NCBI GenBank assembly: GCA_025355245.1
Contig: JANXZZ010000052.1
Coordinates: forward strand, 20,814-84,813
DNA from: Pseudomonadota bacterium
GTDB lineage: Bacteria; Pseudomonadota; Gammaproteobacteria; Steroidobacterales; Steroidobacteraceae
Length of the DNA stretch: 64,000 nucleotides
Direction of reading: 5' to 3'
The notes under the pieces are model-generated. The model had not been told where the DNA came from and did not search any database. It saw nothing but the letters and a program-made list of their open reading frames with translations. This document shows positions 38,170 through 46,838 of the stretch, piece after piece. Made by a program: the position numbers and the translations under genes. How positions within the stretch are numbered: the stretch's first letter is position 1; every line of letters starts with the position of its first letter.

Positions 38170-39543
38170 TCAGTCCGCCCGCCGCAGGGCGCGCGTGAGC
38201 GCATCGACTAGCAACGCCTGCTCGTCGTAGAGCGAGGCCGGCTCGTCGGCCTTCTGCCACGCCGACCATTGGACAACGACGAGTTTTTCGGCGGGGTTGA
38301 TCGCGATCGCCTGGCCAAAAATTCCGACCGCCCAGAAGGTGCGCCGCGCGGTCTCGTTGGCCTGCGTCGAACCGGGGCGCGCGGGATCGACACCCGCAAA
38401 CCACCACTGGTACCCGTACTGCCCGTCGGGCGTCTGGGGCGTGACGGAGCCCTTCGCCCGGCTCCACGTCACGGATTGCGCGATCCAGTCGGCGGGGAGC
38501 AGTTCCTCTCCCGTGCCGAGCTTGCCGCCGTTCGCGACGAAAAGGCCAAAGCGGCCCCAGTCACGTAGTGTCGCGTTGAAACCGTGTCCGCCCATGTCAA
38601 CCTCGTTCCGGACGAGCGCCTCCCAGACCCCCTCGTTCTGCATCGCGAAACGACTCCAAAGCCGGGACTCGAGGTACTTCGCAATCGTCATCCCGGTGGC
38701 GCGCTCGAGCACGCGTCCGGCCAGCCACGCACCCCCGGTGTTGTAGCTCCACACCTCTCCCGGCCGGACGCCTGCTGTTCGCTTCAGCGAACCCACTAGC
38801 TGATTCACGCATGAATAGGGATCCGGCCCGGCCTCGCAGCGGGTCAGGTGCGCGAAGTCGGATTTCGGATCGGCGTAGTTCTCGTTCCACTCGACTCCGG
38901 AGACGTGCTGGAGGAGTTCGCGCAGCGTCACGCCGTCCCAGCCGGAACCCGCGAGCTCGGGGAGATACCGGGTGATCGGATCGGCGATCGACCCGATGCG
39001 CCCTTCCCTGACGGCGATGCCTATCAGGACAGAGACGACCGATTTCGCAACCGAACGCGAAGTCCAGAGCGTGGTGTCGGTGTTGCCGCCACCGTAGTAC
39101 TCGTAGGCGACGTGACCGTCCTTCAGGATCAGCATCCCCGTGACGCGTTGGCGGCGCAGATAGTCCGCGAGCGTCAACGTCCTGCCATCCATGCGATAGC
39201 GCACCGCGGGCATCCCGTGGGGCGCGGGTGGCAGCGGGTACGGTTTCCCGTGGAGCGGACGAAAAACGTCGCCCGCGTACTGGCGGTAGGTGTTGCGAAA
39301 GCCGATCACGCGACTGTCCGGGTCCCAGGTCAGCATGGCCGCAGCAGGCGGCAGCACCGCGTCGAACGGCGCCGGGCAGGCCGACAGACCGAGCTGCTGG
39401 CACTGCACCGATGCCGGCTGCGCGTCGGTCGCGCGTTCCCCCGCCTGGGTGAGGCCGGCTGCGCCGGCCGCCACTAGCGACGAGGCGATGAGAGCGGCGG
39501 AATGAGCCGTTGACCAACCATTGCGACTGCTTGCGGCGTTCAA
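38170..39543 (-). CDS. Serine hydrolase of the beta-lactamase/class C fold
   Basis: The TTG start overlaps the stop of the NDH-2 gene (TTGA) and is preceded by GGGAGAG. This gives 457 residues with a signal-like segment (residues about 15-35). The nucleophile motif S-V-A-K is at 164-167 (RSVAKS). The second motif is YNT in VWSYNTGGAWLAGR, and a late tail carries QYGYQWWFAG. This is the beta-lactamase-related esterase/transpeptidase family; true lactamase activity is not implied. Translational coupling to the NADH dehydrogenase gene is odd, since the two functions have no obvious link. Confidence 0.83.
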   Translation of the reverse strand: MNAASSRNGWSTAHSAALIASSLVAAGAAGLTQAGERATDAQPASVQCQQLGLSACPAPFDAVLPPAAAMLTWDPDSRVIGFRNTYRQYAGDVFRPLHGKPYPLPPAPHGMPAVRYRMDGRTLTLADYLRRQRVTGMLILKDGHVAYEYYGGGNTDTTLWTSRSVAKSVVSVLIGIAVREGRIGSIADPITRYLPELAGSGWDGVTLRELLQHVSGVEWNENYADPKSDFAHLTRCEAGPDPYSCVNQLVGSLKRTAGVRPGEVWSYNTGGAWLAGRVLERATGMTIAKYLESRLWSRFAMQNEGVWEALVRNEVDMGGHGFNATLRDWGRFGLFVANGGKLGTGEELLPADWIAQSVTWSRAKGSVTPQTPDGQYGYQWWFAGVDPARPGSTQANETARRTFWAVGIFGQAIAINPAEKLVVVQWSAWQKADEPASLYDEQALLVDALTRALRRAD

Positions 39544-40820
39544 TCGTCTCTCCCTTCCGGTCCGAAGATGATTCGGGCCGAGCGTTGATAGCTGACATAC
39601 GCCCACGCCCAGTTGATGAGCACGATCAGCCGGTTGCGAAAGCCAATCAGGAAAAAGAGATGTGCCGCCAGCCAGAACCACCACGCGAACGCGCCCGAGA
39701 ACCGCACGCCCCGCAGGTCAACGATAGCGGCCATGCGTCCGATCGTCGCCAGGTTCCCGTAGTCACGGTAGCGAAATGCGTCCGCTGGAACGGCGTCGTC
39801 TTCGCGCGCCGCTATCCGTCGCTGGATGACCCTGGCGACGTGGTTGCCCATCTGCTTGGCCGCAGGCGCAACACCCGGTACGGGTCGGCCGTCGAAATCG
39901 AGTGCCGCAAGGTCGCCGGCTACAAAAACCTCGCGATGCCCCGGAACGCTGAGATCCGCCTCGACGCGCACGCGGCCGGCGCGATCGAGCGGCACGTCCA
40001 GAGTGGCGCCGAGCGGTGACGCCGCGACGCCCGCGGCCCAGAGCACGGTGCGAACGGCGAGGCGCTCACCGCGACGGGTGAGGGACAGGGCGTCGATCGC
40101 GCTCACCGGCGCGGCCGTCTCGACGTCGACGCCGAGCTTGCGCAGCTGCGCCGCAGCTTTTTTTGCCAACGACTCCGGGAACGCCGCGAGGATGCGCGGC
40201 CCCGCCTCGATCAGCCGGACGCGCGCGCTGGCGGGATCGATGTGCCGGAACTCGCGCTTGAGCGTGTGTCTGGCAATCTCCGCGAGCGTACCTGCAAGTT
40301 CGACGCCGGTGGGGCCGCCGCCGACGACCGCGAAGCTGAGCCACTCGTCCCGCTCCGCCGTCGAACTCGCGGCTTCGGCGTGCTCGAACGCACGCAGCAC
40401 TCTCGCGCGCACGCGCAACGCATCGGCCAGCGTCTTGAGGCCGGGGGCAAATGGCTCCCACGCGTCATGGCCGAAGTAGGCGTGCCCCGCGCCCGTCGCG
40501 ACGACCAGATAGTCATAGTCGAGAGTCGCTCCCCCGACGAGCGTGACGTGTTTCGATCCGGGGACGACCGCCACGACCTCGCCGAGCCGCACCTCGACAT
40601 TCGCCTGGCCGCGCAAAACGTGGCGGAGTGGCGCCGCGATGTCGGGCGCCGCGAGTCCGGCCGTTGCAACCTGATAGAGGAGCGGCTGGAAAAGGTGATG
40701 ATTCTGCCGATCGACCAGCGTGATGCGCACGGGTGCCCGCGCTAGCGCACGTGTCGCCCATAGTCCGGCGAACCCGCCGCCGACGACGACTACACGAGGA
40801 GCTTTGGACGACGCGCCCAT
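39540..40820 (-). CDS. ndh: Type II NADH:quinone oxidoreductase (NDH-2)
   Basis: The 426-residue flavoprotein has an N-terminal FAD Rossmann motif (VVVVGGGFAGLWATRAL), the DRQNHHLFQPLLYQVATAGL region, and a second NAD-binding GxGxxG (VVGGGPTGVELAGTLAEI). The third FAD contact EVFVAGDLAALD precedes VPGVAPAAKQMGNHVA, the quinone-site AAKQMG of this family. The C terminus (WFWLAAHLFFLIGFRNRLIVLINWAWAYV) is the hydrophobic membrane-anchoring tail. It oxidises NADH and reduces quinone without pumping protons. It is a single upstream gene of the pair with the beta-lactamase-fold hydrolase. Confidence 0.92.
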   Translation of the reverse strand: MGASSKAPRVVVVGGGFAGLWATRALARAPVRITLVDRQNHHLFQPLLYQVATAGLAAPDIAAPLRHVLRGQANVEVRLGEVVAVVPGSKHVTLVGGATLDYDYLVVATGAGHAYFGHDAWEPFAPGLKTLADALRVRARVLRAFEHAEAASSTAERDEWLSFAVVGGGPTGVELAGTLAEIARHTLKREFRHIDPASARVRLIEAGPRILAAFPESLAKKAAAQLRKLGVDVETAAPVSAIDALSLTRRGERLAVRTVLWAAGVAASPLGATLDVPLDRAGRVRVEADLSVPGHREVFVAGDLAALDFDGRPVPGVAPAAKQMGNHVARVIQRRIAAREDDAVPADAFRYRDYGNLATIGRMAAIVDLRGVRFSGAFAWWFWLAAHLFFLIGFRNRLIVLINWAWAYVSYQRSARIIFGPEGRDD

Positions 40821-40904
40821 CGACCCATTGTAGCGTCACACCCGCGCCTTGCGGCGCAAATGCCAAGCCGCCGACCTCAGCTGCGCAGCGCTCGATGCGT
40901 GCGT

Positions 40905-42251
40905 CTAGATGAAACCCAAGGTGCCCGGGGAGAACGCCGCCAGGTTCGGCAGCACCGTCGCAAGCGCGGTCGCATCGGCGCCGAACCAGCTCGCGAGCGT
41001 CGCGGCAAACTGGTCGACCGCGATCGTCGGAATCCAGCGGCCGAGGTTGCTCGCATCGTCGGGACCGGAGAGCTCCAGCGTCGGCATCGTCCCGTACATC
41101 GCGCCGCCCTTGACGGCCTGACCGATCACGAGTGGATGGCTGCCCCACGCGTGGTCGGTCCCGCCACCCGTATTCGGCAGGAAATTGCGCGAGAAATCAG
41201 ACAGCGTAAAGGACGTGACGTCGGCACCCGCCCCGAGGTCGGTCATCGCGCCGTGAAACGCGCTGAGGCCACCGTCGAGGTCCGCGAACAGCGTCTGCTG
41301 CTGCGCCAGCTGGTTGGTATGCGTGTCGAAGGATCCCAGCGTCGCGAGGAATACCTGGCGGCTCGCGCCAAGACTGCTCCTGGCCTCGATCACTTTGGCG
41401 ATCGCGAGCAACTGCTTCGAGAAGTTGCTGGTGAGTCCGGTGAAGCGTGCCTGCAGCGTCGCGCTGGTCGTGGTCAGGATCGGATTCAGGATCGCGCTGC
41501 TCGTGAGCGCATCGCCAGCGACCGTCTCGGCGGCCTGGGAGAGGGTGACGTTCTGGTCGGCATTCAGGAGCAGCTTGAGCGCTGCAAGTCTGGCGACGTC
41601 CGCGTTTGTGTTGGCAAAGCCATTCAGGCCAAACGAACCGCTGATCGGGATGACGAGCGCTTGCGAGGCCGAACCCGTCACGAACAGATTGTTGCCGCCG
41701 GTGGAGATCATCGGCGGCACGGTCGAATTGGCGTTGAGCGTCGCGACCTGGTCCGATAAGCGCCCGCCCCATCCGCTGTTGGCGGAGGAAGTACTCGAAA
41801 TTGACGCCTGCCACTGGTGCTGCTGGTCGATGTGCGAGAACAGGCTCTCGGGCTTGTGCGATGTCGTCGCCAGGTACTGCGTCTTGGTCAGCGGCTGGAC
41901 CAGCGTCCCGACGTTCGCGACCACGGCGAGATTTCCCGCTCCCCACATCGAGGCGAGGCCCGGCAGCGCCGGGTGCAGTCCGTAGAGCGGACTCCCGCTC
42001 GAGACGGCAAGCGGCAGGAGCTCCGCTTGCGGGAGCGCGAGGTAGCTGCGGGTTTGCGCGTAGTTCGCGTATCCCGCCGTGTCGAGCGGCACGATCATGT
42101 TGTTGGCGTCGTTTCCCCCGTAGAGGAACACGCACACCAGCGCCTTGTAGTCGCTCGCGGCACTCGCGTGCGCGGCGAGGACTCCGAGCTGTCCGAGGGC
42201 TGCGCCGCCCGCGAGACCGCCGACATGTCGCAGGAAAGTCCGACGTTGCAT
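40905..42251 (-). CDS. DUF1501 protein with Tat signal
   Basis: The 448-residue protein starts with a twin-arginine export signal (QRRTFLRHVGGLAGGAALG). DUF1501 features follow: YKALVCVFLYGGNDANNMIVPLD, the FLATLGSFDTHTNQLAQQQ segment and FTLSDFSRNFLPN...GTDHAWGSHPLVIG. This sulfatase/alkaline-phosphatase-like family is nearly always encoded beside DUF1800, as it is here (1 base apart). The biochemical role is unknown; metal binding by the conserved D/H residues is likely. It ends near the NDH-2 gene. Confidence 0.88.
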   Translation of the reverse strand: MQRRTFLRHVGGLAGGAALGQLGVLAAHASAASDYKALVCVFLYGGNDANNMIVPLDTAGYANYAQTRSYLALPQAELLPLAVSSGSPLYGLHPALPGLASMWGAGNLAVVANVGTLVQPLTKTQYLATTSHKPESLFSHIDQQHQWQASISSTSSANSGWGGRLSDQVATLNANSTVPPMISTGGNNLFVTGSASQALVIPISGSFGLNGFANTNADVARLAALKLLLNADQNVTLSQAAETVAGDALTSSAILNPILTTTSATLQARFTGLTSNFSKQLLAIAKVIEARSSLGASRQVFLATLGSFDTHTNQLAQQQTLFADLDGGLSAFHGAMTDLGAGADVTSFTLSDFSRNFLPNTGGGTDHAWGSHPLVIGQAVKGGAMYGTMPTLELSGPDDASNLGRWIPTIAVDQFAATLASWFGADATALATVLPNLAAFSPGTLGFI

Positions 42252-42252
42252 G

Positions 42253-43965
42253 TCAGCGCTCCACTTGGTATTGCGCGGAAGTGAGGATCAGGTAGGCGGC
42301 GGATCGGGTTGCTGCCAGTGCATCGGTCGAGCCCGCCGACGTCGAGTTCGCTGCATTCAGGATGATCGTGCTTGCATCGCTCGGCAGGCTTCCGTGCAGG
42401 AGCAGCTGGTTCAGCTGCGTGACCATCGTCGTGTTGTCCGTGGCCGTCGCGAGCGTCAGGTTGACGGTCGTTCCGGTGCTCCCGGGCACCGTCGAGTCGG
42501 GGGCTGCGCCGCCCTGTGTGACGACCGTGTTGATGAAGTTCGCCCGGGCGAGCACCGTCGCCGCGTTGTCAATGCCGAATTCGGGCGCCAGCGTCTGCGT
42601 GCCCGGCAGCTGGAAGCTCGGCGGGTAAAAGCTGAACACCGTCTCGGGAGAGAAGATGGGCTGACCCATCGCGGAACTAGAATTGCGCAGGAGGACACCG
42701 TCCGACTGTCCGCCGAGGCTGCGCAGCGTGCCTGTGATGAACAGCGCGGGCTCCCGTAGCCTGCCGAAGCCGTCACTCGCGGGCGCAGCGCCGCGCGCCT
42801 CGGTGTCGGTCAGGATGGCCCGCACCACGGCGCCGAGGTCGCCGCGCACGCCGTGGCCGTTGTCGGCGAAGACCGCCGCGATTCTCGACACGTAAGCCGG
42901 GCTCGGGTTGCTCGTGACGAGGTGCTGTATCAGCTGCTTGCCGATGAACGGGCCGACGTTGGGGTGATTGAAAATGTTATCGAGCGCGTTGGCGAGATCC
43001 TGCTCGGGCGTCTGGCCGCTGGGTACCGTGGTGCCGTTGAGGAGGGCCTTGGTCCCGGCTTCGTGCTGGGCGGCGAACGCCACCATCGTGCCGTCGAAAT
43101 TGATGGGGTTGGTCCACTGCGAGCTAGCGCCCGTGAGCGGCGGGTACGTCCAGCCGGTGAACACCGACGCAAAACCCTCGATCGTCGCGCCGTTGAACGT
43201 CGGGATCACCGCGCCGTTGGCATCCAGCTGCGGCGTGCCGTCGGGGTTGAGTTGAACGAGGCCGATCGAGAAGAGCTGCATCACCTCGCGTGCGTAGTTC
43301 TGGTTGGGTACGGTCCCGTTGGCGGGGTTCGATTTGGCGCTGTTCACCATGTCGAGGTAGTGGCCCATGACCGGGCTCAGTGTCACGTCCTGGAGCAGCG
43401 TCCGGTAGTTACCTAGAGCGTCGTTGAGGAGGACGTTTTCGTAGTCGGCCAGCCCGTAGGCTTCGTAGATCTCGACGCTCGAGACGACCATTATCTGCGA
43501 CATCGCGAAAGCGACGCGCTGTCGAAGCTGGTCGGGATTGTTGAGCGCGTGGATGAAGAAATCGCGTTGCACCTGGAACGGGGAATACTGAGCGCGGGCG
43601 CACAGGCTTGCGGCGTCTGGCGGACTCGAGCCGTCGTTCTTGCAGCTGGTCGGCGCGGTGTGCGGGGTGTAGGCGTAGCCGGTGTACTGCGTCGGCGGGT
43701 AGGCCAGTTGCTCGGTGATGTAGGCATCGACGCCGATCGCCTGCACGTGCGCGACGTCGCTCGCCGTGACCCCGAAGGTCGCCTGGTCGAGCAGGCGCGA
43801 AGCGTCGGCGGCACCGACCGATGGCGGCGGGGGTGGAGGCGTCGGGGCAGGGCTGCTCCCGCCGCCACACGCGAGAAGGGCCAGCATCGCGCACAGTGCG
43901 CCTGCCGTAAGGCGCTGCTGCATCGCAATCCCGATCCCGGGTGCGCGTTCGCACGGGTTGTTCAT
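42253..43965 (-). CDS. DUF1800 lipoprotein-like protein
   Basis: The product has 570 residues from the ATG with an upstream GGGCAGGA site. A hydrophobic signal ends in the lipobox-like LALLAC followed by GGG, indicating a lipoprotein, then a Pro-rich linker. The DUF1800 core starts ASRLLDQATFGVTASDVAHV and contains QLRQRVAFAMSQIMVVSS, GTVPNQNYAREVMQLFSIGLVQLN and HPNVGPFIGKQLIQHLVTSNPSPAYVSRIAAVF. It is the partner of the DUF1501 protein immediately downstream; the two are likely co-translated and exported by different routes. The function is unknown in all species I know of. Confidence 0.88.
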   Translation of the reverse strand: MNNPCERAPGIGIAMQQRLTAGALCAMLALLACGGGSSPAPTPPPPPPSVGAADASRLLDQATFGVTASDVAHVQAIGVDAYITEQLAYPPTQYTGYAYTPHTAPTSCKNDGSSPPDAASLCARAQYSPFQVQRDFFIHALNNPDQLRQRVAFAMSQIMVVSSVEIYEAYGLADYENVLLNDALGNYRTLLQDVTLSPVMGHYLDMVNSAKSNPANGTVPNQNYAREVMQLFSIGLVQLNPDGTPQLDANGAVIPTFNGATIEGFASVFTGWTYPPLTGASSQWTNPINFDGTMVAFAAQHEAGTKALLNGTTVPSGQTPEQDLANALDNIFNHPNVGPFIGKQLIQHLVTSNPSPAYVSRIAAVFADNGHGVRGDLGAVVRAILTDTEARGAAPASDGFGRLREPALFITGTLRSLGGQSDGVLLRNSSSAMGQPIFSPETVFSFYPPSFQLPGTQTLAPEFGIDNAATVLARANFINTVVTQGGAAPDSTVPGSTGTTVNLTLATATDNTTMVTQLNQLLLHGSLPSDASTIILNAANSTSAGSTDALAATRSAAYLILTSAQYQVER

Positions 43966-44429
43966 AAGTCCTGCCCTCGTGGTGCGCGTCCCTCCCTTGG
44001 CAACGCCTTGGCCTCCGGTTGGTTGACGTTGCGGCGGCGAGCACCGAGATAAAGCGCGCGGGCTCCCGGAGTGGGCGGGCGTCGACGCGCGCTGTCGCCA
44101 TCCGGTGACAGGGCGCAGACGGACGCATCGATAGCCGCCGCAGGCAGGCAACCGTCTGCGCCTCGTCCGACCGCCGATGCTTAGACCGGGAAAAAGAACT
44201 CAGGCCGCGAATCGGCACGGAGCGAATCACGTCGGTCGTCCGGTCGCCGAACACCCATTAGGTTCGTATAAACAATGGGTTATGATCGCAGTCGTGGATT
44301 CGCTGGTTGCGTGGCGGGATCGATCACTCGCAGGAACCGGCGCCGGGCGGACGCTCCGCCCGGTTCTTGCAACCCGACCAACAACGGCGCGCCGATCGAC
44401 ACGACGGCACGGATAAGGGAGACGGAACG
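43966..44429. other. Divergent intergenic region with a 7-bp inverted repeat
   Basis: About 460 bases without a credible gene lie between the DUF1800 and TPR-lipoprotein genes. The only clear structure is ACCCATT ... AATGGGT at 44253-44280, perfect 7-bp arms separated by 14 bases. It surrounds a TATAAA (44267-44272), the one AT-rich patch in the region, so it could be an operator over a promoter for the TPR gene. Confidence 0.4.
44253..44280 (+). promoter_or_regulatory. Inverted repeat enclosing a -10-like hexamer
   Basis: Perfect 7-bp arms ACCCATT (44253-44259) and AATGGGT (44274-44280) flank TATAAA. The element lies 150 bases upstream of the lipoprotein start. It looks like a dimeric-repressor site; no regulator is encoded next to it. 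Confidence 0.35.
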
Positions 44430-44432
44430 GTG

Positions 44433-46139
44433 ATGGCGCGTGCAAAAGTTATCTTCGTGCTTGCAGCCGCGCTCGCGTTTTGCGCGTGCAGCAAGCCCGT
44501 GCCAGCGGTCGACGCATCGGCGAGCGCGGATCGCCCGATGCCGTCATTGCCGCTGACCACTGCCGACTGGGCGCACGGCGCAAGGCATTTCGGTGGCATG
44601 GGCGATGCGCATCGCGCAATCACGACGTCCTCTGCGGACGCGCAGGCATATTTCGACCAAGGGCTGCGCTTCATGTGGGGCTTCAACCACGATGAAGCGA
44701 CGCGCTCGTTCGCGAAGGCCGCCGAGCTCGATCCGACCTGCGCGTCGTGCTTCTGGGGCGTATCGCTGACGGTCGGACCCAACTACAACCTTCCCTTTCT
44801 GCGCGAAGAGCGTGCCAAGGTCGCGTTCGAGGCACTGCGTCTTGCGACGCAGCACGCGCCGCACGCCTCGCCGGTCGAGCAGGCGCTAATCGCCGCGCTT
44901 GCGAAGCGCTACCCGAACGGCCGCCCGCTCGACCCGGTCGCCGCGATTCCTATCCTGACGGCCTATGCCACGGCAATGAAAACCGTGGCGGTGCAGTTTC
45001 CGACCGACCTCGACGTGCAGACGCTCTACGCCGAATCTTTGATGAATGTGAATGCGTGGAAGCTGTGGGCGGCGGACGGGAGTGCTGCGCCCGGGACCGA
45101 CGAGATCGTCGCGACGCTCGAGGCGGTGCTTGCGCGCGACCCGCGTCATGCCGGCGCCAATCACTACTACATGCATGCCGTCGAAGGTTCTGCGCACCCG
45201 GAGAAGGGTGTCGCGGCCGCCGAGCGCATGACCGACCTCGCTCCGGCCGCCGGTCATCTCGTGCACATGCCGGCGCACATCCTGCAGCGCGTCGGTCGCT
45301 ACGAGGACGCGGCGGAGGCCAATCGAAAGGCGGCGATTGCCGACCAAGCGTACGGCGCGAAGACCCATCCGCCGGACTACTACCCGGTGATGTACTCGGC
45401 GCACAACTACCAGTTCCTCGCCTACTCCGCGGCGATGGAGGGCCGCAAGGTCGAGACGGTCAGCGCCGCTGACGAATCGCGCCGGACGGTGTCCGACGCC
45501 ATGCTGCTCGAGATGCCGGGCGCCGACTGGTACGTGGCGCAGTCCTATGCCGCGCGACTGCGTTTTGGCCTTTGGGATGAAATGCTGGCGCTCCCGTCAC
45601 CAAACCCGAAGCTTCTAGGTCTCAACGGCGGGTACCTGTACGGACGCGCGGTCGCCCAGGCTGCAACCGGGCAGCTGGAGGCCGCGCGCGCCACGCTCGG
45701 CAAGCTGATGCAGCTCACCACATCGCTCTCGGCGGACGACGGCGCCGGCCAGAATACGCTCGCCGACGTGCTCGCCGTTGCGGTGCCCGTCGTCGAGGCG
45801 CGGATCGCGGCCGCGGAGCGGCGCCCGGCCGAGGCAATCGCGAAGCTGCGCGAGGCCGTCGCGGCCGAGGACCGACTGCGCTACGACGAGCCAAAGAACT
45901 GGTTCTTTCCCGTGCGCCAGGACTTGGGCGCGGCGCTGCTCAAGGCGGGCGCTGCGAGTGAGGCGGAACTCGTTTATCGCGAGGACCTGCGCCAGAATCC
46001 TGCCAACGGCTGGTCGCTTTTCGGCCTCAGCGCGGCGTGCAAGGCGCAAGGCAAGTTCGCGGAAGCAACACGCGCGGCGCGGGAGTTCGAAGCCGCGTGG
46101 CAACACGCGGACATCAAGCTGACGGCGTCGGCGTTCTGA
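44433..46139 (+). CDS. TPR-repeat lipoprotein
   Basis: The start (ATG, or an in-frame GTG three bases earlier) follows AAGGGAG and gives 568 residues. The signal ends in a lipobox (LAFCAC), giving lipidation at Cys. TPR-like helix pairs are seen in AQAYFDQGLRFMWGFNHDEATRSFAKAAELDPTCASCFWG and later in APAAGHLVHMPAHILQRVGRYEDAAEANRKAA. These are typical of a large family of hypothetical TPR proteins from soil bacteria; the motif HYYMHAVEGSAHPEKGV is family-specific. It probably acts as a scaffold in the cell envelope. No enzymatic motif is visible. Confidence 0.75.
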   Translation: MARAKVIFVLAAALAFCACSKPVPAVDASASADRPMPSLPLTTADWAHGARHFGGMGDAHRAITTSSADAQAYFDQGLRFMWGFNHDEATRSFAKAAELDPTCASCFWGVSLTVGPNYNLPFLREERAKVAFEALRLATQHAPHASPVEQALIAALAKRYPNGRPLDPVAAIPILTAYATAMKTVAVQFPTDLDVQTLYAESLMNVNAWKLWAADGSAAPGTDEIVATLEAVLARDPRHAGANHYYMHAVEGSAHPEKGVAAAERMTDLAPAAGHLVHMPAHILQRVGRYEDAAEANRKAAIADQAYGAKTHPPDYYPVMYSAHNYQFLAYSAAMEGRKVETVSAADESRRTVSDAMLLEMPGADWYVAQSYAARLRFGLWDEMLALPSPNPKLLGLNGGYLYGRAVAQAATGQLEAARATLGKLMQLTTSLSADDGAGQNTLADVLAVAVPVVEARIAAAERRPAEAIAKLREAVAAEDRLRYDEPKNWFFPVRQDLGAALLKAGAASEAELVYREDLRQNPANGWSLFGLSAACKAQGKFAEATRAAREFEAAWQHADIKLTASAF

Positions 46140-46211
46140 GGTCCCCGTCCCGGGACACCCTCGCGCACCCTCGAGGCGCGTGCGACCGACTGCAAGCATG
46201 GGAGAAGACGG

Positions 46212-46793
46212 ATGTCATGCTCACACAATTCGCGGCTGGCGCCGTCCGGCGTCACGCCGCGGTCACGCTTCGCGAGGCGGCTCGCGGCATGGGGCTCGCT
46301 CCGGACCGGCACGGTCCTGGCCCTCGTTCTCTCCGCTGTCGTCGGTGCGCGCGCATTTGCCGACGCAGGCCCCGACAGCGCAATGATGGCTCCCGTCACC
46401 GCACTGGCCAGTTTCATGGCGCACGCGGAGGATGCGACGCGGCCGCCGGTATTTGCCGACGACGGGGTCGTGATCGTCGAGAACTTCCCTCCGTATCTAT
46501 TTAGTGGCGGCCGCGCGGCGGACCGATGGGGCGCCATTTTCAAGCAGCACGCGGAAGACCACCATCTCGACAGTCTGGCCTTCACCTTCGGCAAACCGCA
46601 CGACTTCGACCGCAGCGGCGACCGGGTGTATTTCGTGCTGCCGACGCGCTGGCAGGGCAGTTACCAGCGGGGTGACGGACCGCGCGCGACGTTTGACGAA
46701 ATGGGTGCCTGGACGTTCGTGCTCGTCAGGAAATCGGACCGGTGGTTGATCCTGTCGTACGCCTGGGGCGTCACGGAGAAAAATGGGGCGTGA
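46212..46793 (+). CDS. Exported NTF2/SnoaL-like small protein
   Basis: An ATG preceded by GGGAGAAG gives 193 residues. Residues 20-50 form a signal peptide (LRTGTVLALVLSAVVGARAFADA). The mature part is a compact alpha+beta domain with VIVENFPPYLFSGGRAADRWGAIFKQHAEDH, then strands FTFGKPHDFDRSGDRVYFVLPTRWQGSYQ and WTFVLVRKSDRWLILSYAWG, as in NTF2-like ketosteroid isomerase-fold proteins (DUF4440/SnoaL). No catalytic residues can be assigned. It follows the TPR lipoprotein by 72 bases on the same strand and may be co-transcribed. Confidence 0.7.
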   Translation: MSCSHNSRLAPSGVTPRSRFARRLAAWGSLRTGTVLALVLSAVVGARAFADAGPDSAMMAPVTALASFMAHAEDATRPPVFADDGVVIVENFPPYLFSGGRAADRWGAIFKQHAEDHHLDSLAFTFGKPHDFDRSGDRVYFVLPTRWQGSYQRGDGPRATFDEMGAWTFVLVRKSDRWLILSYAWGVTEKNGA

Positions 46794-46838
46794 CCCGGCG
46801 TCAGCCGCGGCGATCGGCCTTTGCGTGTCGGCCCTGGC

